Part shown: piece by piece, positions 42,771 through 50,292 of the stretch | Layout: each line of letters starts with the position of its first letter | How positions within the stretch are numbered: the first letter of the stretch is position 1 | Origin: Chitinophagaceae bacterium | Lineage (GTDB): Bacteria > Bacteroidota > Bacteroidia > Chitinophagales > Chitinophagaceae | NCBI GenBank assembly: GCA_016786885.1 | Contig: JAEUVO010000065.1 | Span: forward strand, 62,001-126,000 | Direction of reading: 5' to 3' | Length of the DNA stretch: 64,000 bases | Program-made: the position numbers and the translations under genes | The notes under the pieces: generated by a model | Databases searched by the model: none | What the model saw: the letters and a program-made list of their open reading frames with translations, nothing else | What the model was told of the DNA's origin: nothing

Positions 42771-43379
42771 TTAGCCATGTCGGTCACTCTTTACGGTATT
42801 TATCATCATCTCAGCTACCCTTCTTGCATGAATTGGTCTGTATTTTTTTGGAATAAAAAACGAAAACACCGGCATTACCCATTGGGCTATCTTTTCTCCG
42901 AACCTGGATTCCTTCCTGTTACCCAATAGTAAAGAAGGCTGCATGATATGTACATTTTTCAAACCAACAGCTTTTACTGCATCTTCAATCTCACCTTTTA
43001 GCTTCAGGTAGAAATTATTGCTCTTACTGTTGGCTCCCACAGAAGAGACAAATACAAAAGTTTCGCAACCGTTCAGTTTGCAAAACCGGGCTGCATTTAC
43101 TGTTATATCATAATCTATCTTTCGGTAAGCTTCTTTATCGCCTTTTACTTTTTTCTGCGTGGTGCCAATGCAGCAAAATACCATATCGCTTCCTTCCAAT
43201 GCCAGCCGGAAGCTTTCTGCATCTGTAAAATCCACCAGTTTCTTTTCCAGTTTGGGATAGTCAGGCTCAAAAGGCCGTCTCACCAATACTCTTACAGAAT
43301 CAAAATGATCATCTTTCAACAGCAACTCCAGCAGGTAACCGCCGATCAATCCCGTAGCACCGATAACTGTTGCTTTCAT
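42771..43379 (-). CDS. NAD(P)-binding SDR-like protein of the HTATIP2/TIP30 type
   Basis: A 202-residue atypical SDR. The motif is GATGLIGGYLLELLL (residues 7-21), RVLVRRPFEP follows, then CCIGTTQKK with KVDY-like KIDYDI, and VFVSSVGANSKSNNFYLKLKGEIE, where Tyr-x-x-x-Lys (YLKLK) forms the catalytic pair. It resembles bacterial HTATIP2-like oxidoreductases. Reaction unknown. It lies 7 bp downstream of the ankyrin gene on the same strand. Confidence 0.88.
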   Translation of the reverse strand: MKATVIGATGLIGGYLLELLLKDDHFDSVRVLVRRPFEPDYPKLEKKLVDFTDAESFRLALEGSDMVFCCIGTTQKKVKGDKEAYRKIDYDITVNAARFCKLNGCETFVFVSSVGANSKSNNFYLKLKGEIEDAVKAVGLKNVHIMQPSLLLGNRKESRFGEKIAQWVMPVFSFFIPKKYRPIHARRVAEMMINTVKSDRHG

Positions 43380-43386
43380 ATAAGGA

Positions 43387-44133
43387 TCATTTATTTAAAT
43401 AAGCGTTAGGAATATTTTTTGGCGTATAGTCAATATTGTAACTGTACTTCAGTAAAAGAGCTATCGTTTCTGCTACCGTTTTTTCATCCCGGTGCATTTG
43501 GGGTAATAACCCCATCATAGCATAGCTGACAGGGTTGACAGCGGGGATCAGTGTTTCCCATTCATAGCCCTTGCCCCATATAAGACCGGGGACAGTTATC
43601 GTGGTATCTGCCTTGTTAGCCAAAAGAAAATCCAGCATGTCAATGGATTGGTTGTTGTTCTGATTGACTGTATGAAAGATAGCGGTCTGGCCACCAAACC
43701 CGTTTTCATCATATCCTGCTCTTAGGTTAATATCCACGCCATGCTTTACAAGTATGGCGGCGCATGCCGCATGATTAAATTCGGCACAGATATGGAGCAG
43801 GCTGACCTTGTACATTGTTGTATAAGCACAACGAAGAGTGTATTCCTTCGTAACAGATCTGGGGGATGCTGTAAGCAGTTCATTGAGTTGTTCAGCATCA
43901 TTTAACAATACAGCCAGCAATATTTTATCCTCAAAATTGAATCCTGCATCAACAAATGCCTTTACACAATCGCTGAAGTGGGGACTGCGGGTATACTCAC
44001 TGGTCAGCTCATAGATCAGTGGTTCATTTCTGTATGTGTCATTTGGATCAATACCATTGGCAAAACATTCCCGGATGCCTTCTGCATCATGCAATTCAAT
44101 GTAATAAATCAACTTTTTCAGTTGTTTATCCAT
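43387..44133 (-). CDS. ankyrin-repeat protein
   Basis: A 248-residue cytosolic protein. The clearest ankyrin repeats are in residues about 120-190: LLHICAEFNHAACAAILVKHGVDINLRAG and the following GGQTAIFHTVNQNNNQSIDMLDFLLANKADTTI. The N-terminal part has weaker repeats (DAEGIRECFANGIDPNDTY). A probable partner is not apparent. It sits between the GH13 gene (24 bp) and the TIP30-like gene (7 bp), all on the minus strand, so a shared transcript is possible. Confidence 0.85.
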   Translation of the reverse strand: MDKQLKKLIYYIELHDAEGIRECFANGIDPNDTYRNEPLIYELTSEYTRSPHFSDCVKAFVDAGFNFEDKILLAVLLNDAEQLNELLTASPRSVTKEYTLRCAYTTMYKVSLLHICAEFNHAACAAILVKHGVDINLRAGYDENGFGGQTAIFHTVNQNNNQSIDMLDFLLANKADTTITVPGLIWGKGYEWETLIPAVNPVSYAMMGLLPQMHRDEKTVAETIALLLKYSYNIDYTPKNIPNAYLNK

Positions 44134-44156
44134 ACTGCGGATTTTTCGTCGCTGAT

Positions 44157-45530
44157 TTAGTTTGCACTGGCAACAGGATATTCATACACAAAATAACTCC
44201 ATGGTGGCAAGCTTCTTCTTTTCTCACTTAATTGCTCATTCACCCCCGTGAAAATATTGTATGCCACACTCTGCAAACTCTTATCGGTGATTTTTATATC
44301 CTGTTCTTTTTTTGTCAGATTCAGGATCACCAATATTTTATGATTTCCTTTTTCCCTTATGTATGCATATACAGTTGTGTCATTGCCAAGGTTTACTTTC
44401 CTGAAAGATGCATCAGCGGCAAGAGCCGGGTTCTTTTTACGAAGATCCTGCAGGCTCTTATAAAATTTAGCCCTTTCAAATTTTCCAAATATTATGGGAT
44501 CTTTCTCAAAGAACTTTAATGGTCGAAGCAAAGGCTCTTCCTGGCCGCTGTATACTAGCGGTATTGTTCCGCTCATAGTTTGGCTGAATACTGCAAAAGG
44601 AGCATGAACAATTCCGGGAAAAGTGCCATAGTCAGATTTATTCCAGCTGTTCTCATCATGATTGCTGGTAAAATACATTGGGATAGCCTCTTTAGGGTAA
44701 ACAGTATCATATTTTGCTTTCACACTGTCGAGTGCAAATGCAGGTCTTTCGCCTGCTGCCACTTTCACCATCATATGAAACATTTCCCAGGGATAATAGG
44801 CATCAAAGCCGCTGGTCATTAAATATGGTTTATCTCCTTCGGCTAGAAAGAACATATCATTTTTTACGGATTTCAGCTGAGGAATACATTTTGTCCAGAA
44901 TTCACCCGGTACATTCCAGGCTACATCCACCCGGTAGCCATCAATGCCCGTATTGGTTACCCAGTATTTCATCGCAGCAATCATACTGTCCTGCATCTCG
45001 TTGTTTTTAAAATCCAGTACCCGGGTATCGGTCCAGTCGAACATAGTAGCAGCTTTACCGGTGCTGTCTTTTACAAAAAAGTCAGGGTGAGTGGTTAACC
45101 AGGGGTGATCAGCTCCGGTATGGTTGGGCACCCAGTCGATCAAAACCTTCATTCCTTTTTCGTGAATGGTATTGACGAGTTTTTTCCAGTCATCCATCGT
45201 GCCATATTCCGGGTTAATGGCTGTATAGTCAGCTACTGCGTAATAACTGCCCAGTGTGCCTTTGCGATCCACTTTGCTGATAGGATTGATTGGCATGAAC
45301 CACACGGTTTGTACGCCCATGTCTTTCAACCTGTCGAGGTGTTGGGCAAAGGCATTAAATGTGCCTTCAGGAGTATATTGACGGACATTTACTTCATAGA
45401 TGTTACCCTGCATGATCCATTCAGGATGTGCGGCAACAGCAGTTTTGGTAGTAGTCTCTGTTTTCGGGGCTTTGCTTTTGCAGGAAAAAATGAATGCAGG
45501 GGCAAGCAACAATAAAAAAACCTTTTTCAT
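44157..45530 (-). CDS. GH13 alpha-amylase-family lipoprotein
   Basis: A 457-residue glycoside hydrolase exported as a lipoprotein (LLLLAPAFIFSCKS, lipobox Cys17). The (beta/alpha)8 GH13 motifs are DWVPNHT (region I), GYRVDVAW (nucleophile Asp), FFLAEGD (acid/base Glu) and SNHDEN (transition-state Asp). It should cleave alpha-1,4-glucans such as maltodextrin. No starch-utilisation (Sus) receptor genes lie nearby, which is unusual for this phylum's polysaccharide loci. Confidence 0.93.
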   Translation of the reverse strand: MKKVFLLLLAPAFIFSCKSKAPKTETTTKTAVAAHPEWIMQGNIYEVNVRQYTPEGTFNAFAQHLDRLKDMGVQTVWFMPINPISKVDRKGTLGSYYAVADYTAINPEYGTMDDWKKLVNTIHEKGMKVLIDWVPNHTGADHPWLTTHPDFFVKDSTGKAATMFDWTDTRVLDFKNNEMQDSMIAAMKYWVTNTGIDGYRVDVAWNVPGEFWTKCIPQLKSVKNDMFFLAEGDKPYLMTSGFDAYYPWEMFHMMVKVAAGERPAFALDSVKAKYDTVYPKEAIPMYFTSNHDENSWNKSDYGTFPGIVHAPFAVFSQTMSGTIPLVYSGQEEPLLRPLKFFEKDPIIFGKFERAKFYKSLQDLRKKNPALAADASFRKVNLGNDTTVYAYIREKGNHKILVILNLTKKEQDIKITDKSLQSVAYNIFTGVNEQLSEKRRSLPPWSYFVYEYPVASAN

Positions 45531-45617
45531 ATTTTTTGATTTAAGGCGAAAGACAATCTTTAACTCGTATGAAGTTAGTTCATCTGTTTATAACGAAAAA
45601 AACAGGACTTTTGCAGT

Positions 45618-46670
45618 ATGCTGTTACAGGAAAATATCTCACTGAAGCCGTATAATACCTTCGGGATTGATGCGAAGGCAAGATATTTCGCAACGTTTAC
45701 TGATACTGATGAACTTGCGGAAACATTAAACCTGCCTGCCGGACAGGCAGGCATCAAACATCAAACATCAAACCTCATCCTCGGCGGAGGTAGCAATATT
45801 TTGTTCACCAAAGACTATGGCGGGCTTGTATTAAAAAATGAGATCAAAGGAATTACTGAATTGCATGAAGACAGTGAGTATGTATATGTGAAAGCCGGGG
45901 CAGGAGAGAACTGGCACCAGTTTGTATTGCATTGTATTGAAAGAAACTGGGCAGGAGTAGAAAATTTGTCCCTGATACCGGGTAATGTTGGAGCATCACC
46001 TATGCAGAATATCGGCGCTTATGGAGTGGAGATCGAAGATGTATTCTGGGACCTTGAGGCATGGCATATCAGGGACCAGAAAAAAGTTACGTTCACTAAA
46101 AGCGATTGTGAATTCGGATACCGTGAAAGTGTTTTTAAAAGAAAGTTCAAAGACGAGTTTGTGATCCTTAATGTTACTTACCAGCTTCGTAAAAAACCAA
46201 GGTTCAATACCAGTTATGGTGCCATTGAACAGGAACTGGAAAGAATGGGAACAAAGACGCTTTCCATCAAAGCTATTTCTGATGCCGTCATCAATATTCG
46301 TTCTTCCAAACTGCCCGATCCGAAAGAGATCGGCAATGCCGGGAGTTTTTTTAAAAACCCATCTGTGCCGTTAACGCAATTTGAAAGCCTGAAATCAAAC
46401 TTCTCCAATATAGTTGGGTATACAAATATTGATGGGTCTGTAAAACTGGCCGCAGGGTGGCTTATTGAGCAGTGTGGCCCTGCCTCCGGCGGGACGAGCT
46501 GGAAAGGGTATCGTAAGGGAGATGCAGGCTGCCATAGCAAGCAGGCATTGGTATTAGTTAATTATGGCAACGCATCAGGCAACGAAATCTACAACCTAAG
46601 CGAGGAGATTTTACAAAGTGTGAAAGAAAAGTTTGGCGTTACACTGGAAAGAGAGGTAAATATTATCTAA
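45618..46670 (+). CDS. murB: UDP-N-acetylmuramate dehydrogenase (MurB) with a small in-frame insertion
   Basis: A 350-residue FAD enzyme that reduces UDP-GlcNAc-enolpyruvate to UDP-MurNAc in peptidoglycan synthesis. Motifs are YNTFGIDAKARYF, LGGGSNILFT, LSLIPGNVGASPMQNIGAYG, the YRESVFK Tyr-Arg pair, and NAGSFFKNP with the catalytic Ser. Residues 39-45 (LPAGQAG) are encoded by a palindromic repeat, followed by IKHQTSN from an atcaaac tandem. The insertion lies just ahead of the GGGSN loop and seems tolerated because the frame is kept. The FAD-binding and catalytic residues are intact. Confidence 0.95.
   Translation: MLLQENISLKPYNTFGIDAKARYFATFTDTDELAETLNLPAGQAGIKHQTSNLILGGGSNILFTKDYGGLVLKNEIKGITELHEDSEYVYVKAGAGENWHQFVLHCIERNWAGVENLSLIPGNVGASPMQNIGAYGVEIEDVFWDLEAWHIRDQKKVTFTKSDCEFGYRESVFKRKFKDEFVILNVTYQLRKKPRFNTSYGAIEQELERMGTKTLSIKAISDAVINIRSSKLPDPKEIGNAGSFFKNPSVPLTQFESLKSNFSNIVGYTNIDGSVKLAAGWLIEQCGPASGGTSWKGYRKGDAGCHSKQALVLVNYGNASGNEIYNLSEEILQSVKEKFGVTLEREVNII
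45731..45751 (+). repeat. palindromic repeat inside murB
   Basis: CCTGCCTG-ccgga-CAGGCAGG: 8-bp arms and 5-nt loop, encoding part of LPAGQAG. It is followed directly by tandem atcaaac units (45753-45776), the same kind of sequence as in intergenic repeats of this window. Confidence 0.85.
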
Positions 46671-46705
46671 CCTAACTCCTAATCACCAATTAACCAATTA
46701 CTAAT
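46671..46705. repeat. AT-rich repeat between murB and the ATPase gene
   Basis: The gap reads taactcctaatcacc then aattaaccaattactaatt, short alternating taa/aat units with internal dyad symmetry (aattaaccaatt). It separates convergent genes and has no clear hairpin with T-run. Confidence 0.4.
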
Positions 46706-48232
46706 TCATGCTTCTTCATCAAACTCAAAATCTTTCTCATTAAAATCCATCATACTGCCGACAAGGTCTTTAAACTCAACCTTACTTTCAAACATTTTTT
46801 TGCTGATAAGTGAGTAGGAGGCAAGGCCGTGCAATACAAATTCCATTAACAAAGCAGCCTGTTCATCATTAGCGCCGGGAAAGAATTTTTTTACCAGGCT
46901 ATGCAGGCCATCCACTTTATAGAGCAGGAGTATTTTGTCTTTGTCGGAAGTGTTGAAAGAAATGTTCAGGTTATTGCCTTTGTCGAACCAACCGGTGATG
47001 GGACGATACGGATTATCATCTTTCTGTTCCTCCTGCGATGGCTTGCCGGTATTGCGTCTTTTCTTTAATTGCTCCGGGTTGGGAAAATATTGAACGAACT
47101 GGGACCGGATCGCTTTATCCACCAGGTTCATTGCCACTTGGAACGGTCCTTCCTGTTCACCTTCATATACCAGTTCTACCTTACCGGTAATAGAAGGAAT
47201 GATACCTGCGAGGTCGCTGACCCAGACCTGTGTCTGCTTTTCCTTGTTGATTATAGCTCTTCGTTCAGCCGTACTTACTGCATTTTCGAAAGCGGAGATA
47301 GTAAGCCTTGCACTGACGCCGCTTTTTTTGTCTACAAACTCGCTGCTTCTTGCTTCAAAAGCCACTTGTTCGATAAGCCGCTTGATCAGATCACTCACTT
47401 TTACTTTCGCTTTTTGTTCGTCACTTACTTCAGCTTCCTGTTCAGTTATTTCGAGAGCATTTTCCAAAGACTTTGGATAGTGCGTTAGTATTTGACTTTC
47501 GATTCGGTCTTTCAATGGAGTAACAATGGAACCCCGGTTGGTATAATCTTCGGGATTGGCCGTAAATACAAACAAAATATCCAATGGCAAACGCAGCTTA
47601 AAGCCTCTTATCTGTACGTCGCCTTCTTCTAAAATATTAAACAAGGCAACCTGTATTCTGGCCTGTAAATCAGGTAGTTCATTAATTACAAATATTCCTC
47701 TGTTACTTCTTGGAATGATGCCGTAATGTATAACCCTGTCGTCTGCAAAACTCAGTTTCAGGTTGGCTGCTTTAATTGGGTCAACATCGCCTATCAGGTC
47801 GGCTACGCTTACATCGGGAGTAGCAAGTTTTTCTCCGTATCGTTCACTGCGGTGTATCCAATGTATAGCGGTTTCATCACCATGTGTGGCGATCTCTTCC
47901 TGGGCAAATCTTGAGATGGGGTTTAGCGGATCATCGTTGATATCGCTGCCCGCAACACTGGGAATGTATTCATCAAGCAGTTCTGTCATCTGCCGGGCCA
48001 TTCTTGTTTTAGCTTGCCCTCTCAGTCCGAGAAAAAGAATATTGTGTTTGCTGAGCAATGCTCTTTCTACATCTGGTATCACGGTATCTTCATAACCCAC
48101 GATGCCGGAAAAAGTCGGGTCATTATTCTTCAGTTTTACGATCAGGTTTTGCCTTATCTCTTCTTTGATGCTTTTCGGTTGATAGCCGGAAGCTTTCAGT
48201 TCGCCAAGTGTTTTTATTTTTTTGATGTTCAT
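46706..48232 (-). CDS. MoxR/BchI-type AAA+ ATPase (magnesium-chelatase-like)
   Basis: A 508-residue ATPase. The Walker A is GLRGQAKTRMAR (the usual Gly is Ala here) and the Walker B reads GIFVINELPDLQ, with Asn at the normal Asp. The sensor region FTANPEDYTNRGSIVTPLKDRIES is typical of the BchI/MoxR group. There are no genes for chlorophyll metabolism. It is the third gene of the run VWA protein - ExbD-like lipoprotein - ATPase, which suggests a MoxR-VWA chaperone pair acting on some protein complex. The start lies 3 bp after the upstream stop. Confidence 0.9.
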   Translation of the reverse strand: MNIKKIKTLGELKASGYQPKSIKEEIRQNLIVKLKNNDPTFSGIVGYEDTVIPDVERALLSKHNILFLGLRGQAKTRMARQMTELLDEYIPSVAGSDINDDPLNPISRFAQEEIATHGDETAIHWIHRSERYGEKLATPDVSVADLIGDVDPIKAANLKLSFADDRVIHYGIIPRSNRGIFVINELPDLQARIQVALFNILEEGDVQIRGFKLRLPLDILFVFTANPEDYTNRGSIVTPLKDRIESQILTHYPKSLENALEITEQEAEVSDEQKAKVKVSDLIKRLIEQVAFEARSSEFVDKKSGVSARLTISAFENAVSTAERRAIINKEKQTQVWVSDLAGIIPSITGKVELVYEGEQEGPFQVAMNLVDKAIRSQFVQYFPNPEQLKKRRNTGKPSQEEQKDDNPYRPITGWFDKGNNLNISFNTSDKDKILLLYKVDGLHSLVKKFFPGANDEQAALLMEFVLHGLASYSLISKKMFESKVEFKDLVGSMMDFNEKDFEFDEEA

Positions 48233-48235
48233 TTT

Positions 48236-49039
48236 TTATTCTTCAGAGGTTACAAGATTGTATTTATAGATATTATTTTGCTTTAAAGCCTCAATTACCT
48301 TTTTAAAAGTTGGGTAAGTTACATCTCTGTCGCCTTTTATGAGATATTCCTTCCTGACGCCAGGTAGTCTTTTTTCAAAATCTGCAATGACAAATTGCAA
48401 ATTTTGCGTGATTGGTTTTTTCAATTCATGACGTAAGGAATCAAATCCTGCTCCCAATATTGTGTACCAAACGGACTGGTCTTTCCTTAGTTCAATAATT
48501 ATAGCATTGTTTTCAGGTAGTTTTTGAGTAATAACAGAGCCAGGTGTTGTTACTGAAACCGGCTCCGGAGGTTCCCAGTTATAATCTTCCTTTTGTAAGA
48601 AAATTTTCTCTTTGTCTGACAGTTTTACCAGTGAATACTTTTTGATACCATTAATGGTCATTTCTTCGAGTATATCAACTGCTGTCTTATAGCTGCTATG
48701 CTCTGTTGGCTTCAATATTATTGTTAGGCTATCGCCAATCTCTCTTTTGATTTTCTGGATGAAGACCCTGTATGTGTTCTTGCCTGAAAGGCTGTAAAAA
48801 GCCCCGTTTTTTAAATCAGCTCCACGATAGCAGTAAATACTATCGCTGCTGATGAGAATAGAGGTTGCAAAAATGTTGGCCGGTAAAGAGGTTGTTGTAT
48901 ATGTTGAAGAGTCGGAAACAACAATGCTTTGCACAGGATTAACCCCCGGTGGAGTTGGTGTATGCTTTTCTTTTTTTTGAGAACAGCTGACTATTGGAAA
49001 AAGCAAAATGAATAAATAGGTTATCAATGATTGGTTCAT
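48236..49039 (-). CDS. lipoprotein with two ExbD/TolR-like domains
   Basis: A 267-residue protein from MNQSLITYLFILLFPIVSC (ATG at 49039; lipobox Cys about residue 19). It contains a proline-rich linker and two ExbD-like regions. One (about 85-155) resembles the middle of long Bacteroidota ExbD proteins (LKPTEHSSYKTAVDILEEM, KKYSLVKLS). The last (about 205-265) has LIKGDRDVTYPTFKKVIEAL and KYNLVTSEE. A membrane helix typical of ExbD is missing; the lipid anchor replaces it. It sits between the VWA and ATPase genes with 27-bp and 3-bp gaps. No ExbB or TonB gene is near. Confidence 0.8.
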   Translation of the reverse strand: MNQSLITYLFILLFPIVSCSQKKEKHTPTPPGVNPVQSIVVSDSSTYTTTSLPANIFATSILISSDSIYCYRGADLKNGAFYSLSGKNTYRVFIQKIKREIGDSLTIILKPTEHSSYKTAVDILEEMTINGIKKYSLVKLSDKEKIFLQKEDYNWEPPEPVSVTTPGSVITQKLPENNAIIIELRKDQSVWYTILGAGFDSLRHELKKPITQNLQFVIADFEKRLPGVRKEYLIKGDRDVTYPTFKKVIEALKQNNIYKYNLVTSEE

Positions 49040-49066
49040 GTTTCTTGGTATATACTCGTACAACAA

Positions 49067-50164
49067 TTAATAAACAGTTTTCCTTTTTCCGCTCTCAAAA
49101 TCCTTAAATATAAATGCTCCTAACTTATCCAATGATGCAAAAAATGCTTTACCGTGATTCATTTCGGTAAACTCCTGTACAAAACGTTGCAGGTAGGGAT
49201 CGGTGGCTATCATAAATGTAGTGATGGGTATTTTCAATTTTTTACATTGTGCTGCCAGGTTCAAACAACGGTTTATCACTTTTCTGTCCAGTCCAAAACT
49301 GTTCTTGTAATATCGTTTGCCGATTTTCAAACAGGTAGGTTTCCCATCGGTGATCATGAATATCTGCTTGTTCGGGTTCTTTCTTCTTCTTAAAATATCC
49401 ATTGCTAATTCCAACCCAGCCACTGTGTTGGTGTGATAAGGACCTACTTGCAAATAAGGGAGATCTTTTACTTCAATCGGCCAGGCATCATTGCCAAACA
49501 CTACAATGTCCAATGTATCCTTCGGGTATTTTGTTTTGATCAGCTCACTCAGCGCCATTGCTACTTTTTTCGCAGGGGTGATCCTGTCTTCTCCATATAA
49601 GATCATGGAGTGGGAAATGTCGATCATCAGCACTGTAGATGTTTGTGCTTTGAAATCTGTTTCCCGGATACTCAGGTCATCTTCTTTCATGTGAAAACTC
49701 TCGATGCCATGATTTATTTGTGCATTGCGGATACTTTCAGTGAAATCAATTTGCTCCAGCATATCGCCAAACTGGAACTGTCTCGTCTCGGGATTCTGTT
49801 CATCGCCCTGCCCGGGTTTGAAACTATGATGATCCCCCTGCTTTGTTTTTTTGAGTTTGCCGAAAATCTCTTCCAGGCTGCGTTTTCTTATTCCCTGCTC
49901 TGTTTTGGGAGTGATCTTTATTTCACCTTGTTCATTGTTCTCCGTGATGTATCCTTTCTCTCTCAGTTCCTCAATAAAATCACCGATTCCATATTCGTCA
50001 TCAGTGAGCTGATACTTCTTATCCAGTTCATTCATCCATTGCATGGCTTCACTTACATCGCCGCTGGTGTAGGTGAGCAGTTGCATGAAGAGGTCAAGCA
50101 ATTGCTCAAAGCGGCTTTTGCCATCACTGTTGGGGTCAAATTTGGTGAAATGAAATCCTTTCAT
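49067..50164 (-). CDS. VWA-domain protein, partner of the MoxR-type ATPase
   Basis: A 365-residue cytosolic protein. The N-terminal 170 residues are helical and charged. The C-terminal half is a von Willebrand A domain with the metal site MIDISHSMILYG (DxSxS), the Thr in NTVAGLELA and the Asp in MITDGKPT. MoxR ATPases typically work with such proteins. It is first in the three-gene minus-strand unit. The probable promoter region holds TAAATTGT about 10 nt upstream, a weak -7 match. Confidence 0.9.
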   Translation of the reverse strand: MKGFHFTKFDPNSDGKSRFEQLLDLFMQLLTYTSGDVSEAMQWMNELDKKYQLTDDEYGIGDFIEELREKGYITENNEQGEIKITPKTEQGIRKRSLEEIFGKLKKTKQGDHHSFKPGQGDEQNPETRQFQFGDMLEQIDFTESIRNAQINHGIESFHMKEDDLSIRETDFKAQTSTVLMIDISHSMILYGEDRITPAKKVAMALSELIKTKYPKDTLDIVVFGNDAWPIEVKDLPYLQVGPYHTNTVAGLELAMDILRRRKNPNKQIFMITDGKPTCLKIGKRYYKNSFGLDRKVINRCLNLAAQCKKLKIPITTFMIATDPYLQRFVQEFTEMNHGKAFFASLDKLGAFIFKDFESGKRKTVY

Positions 50165-50240
50165 GGATATACAATTTACGACAAATACCTTGCCGCCGAT
50201 TCATCTTAACAACAACTTAAATCCACAGATGTTCATCAAT

Positions 50241-50270
50241 GAAAAAACCCTCCACATGGAGGGTTTTTTC
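50241..50270 (-). terminator. terminator of the DUF2723 gene
   Basis: GAAAAAACCCTCCA pairs with TGGAGGGTTTTTTC, with T-runs in both orientations. It lies 23 bp after the stop of the minus-strand DUF2723 gene and before the VWA gene. Confidence 0.88.
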
Positions 50271-50292
50271 ATTTTATGGCAAGACAGGAATA

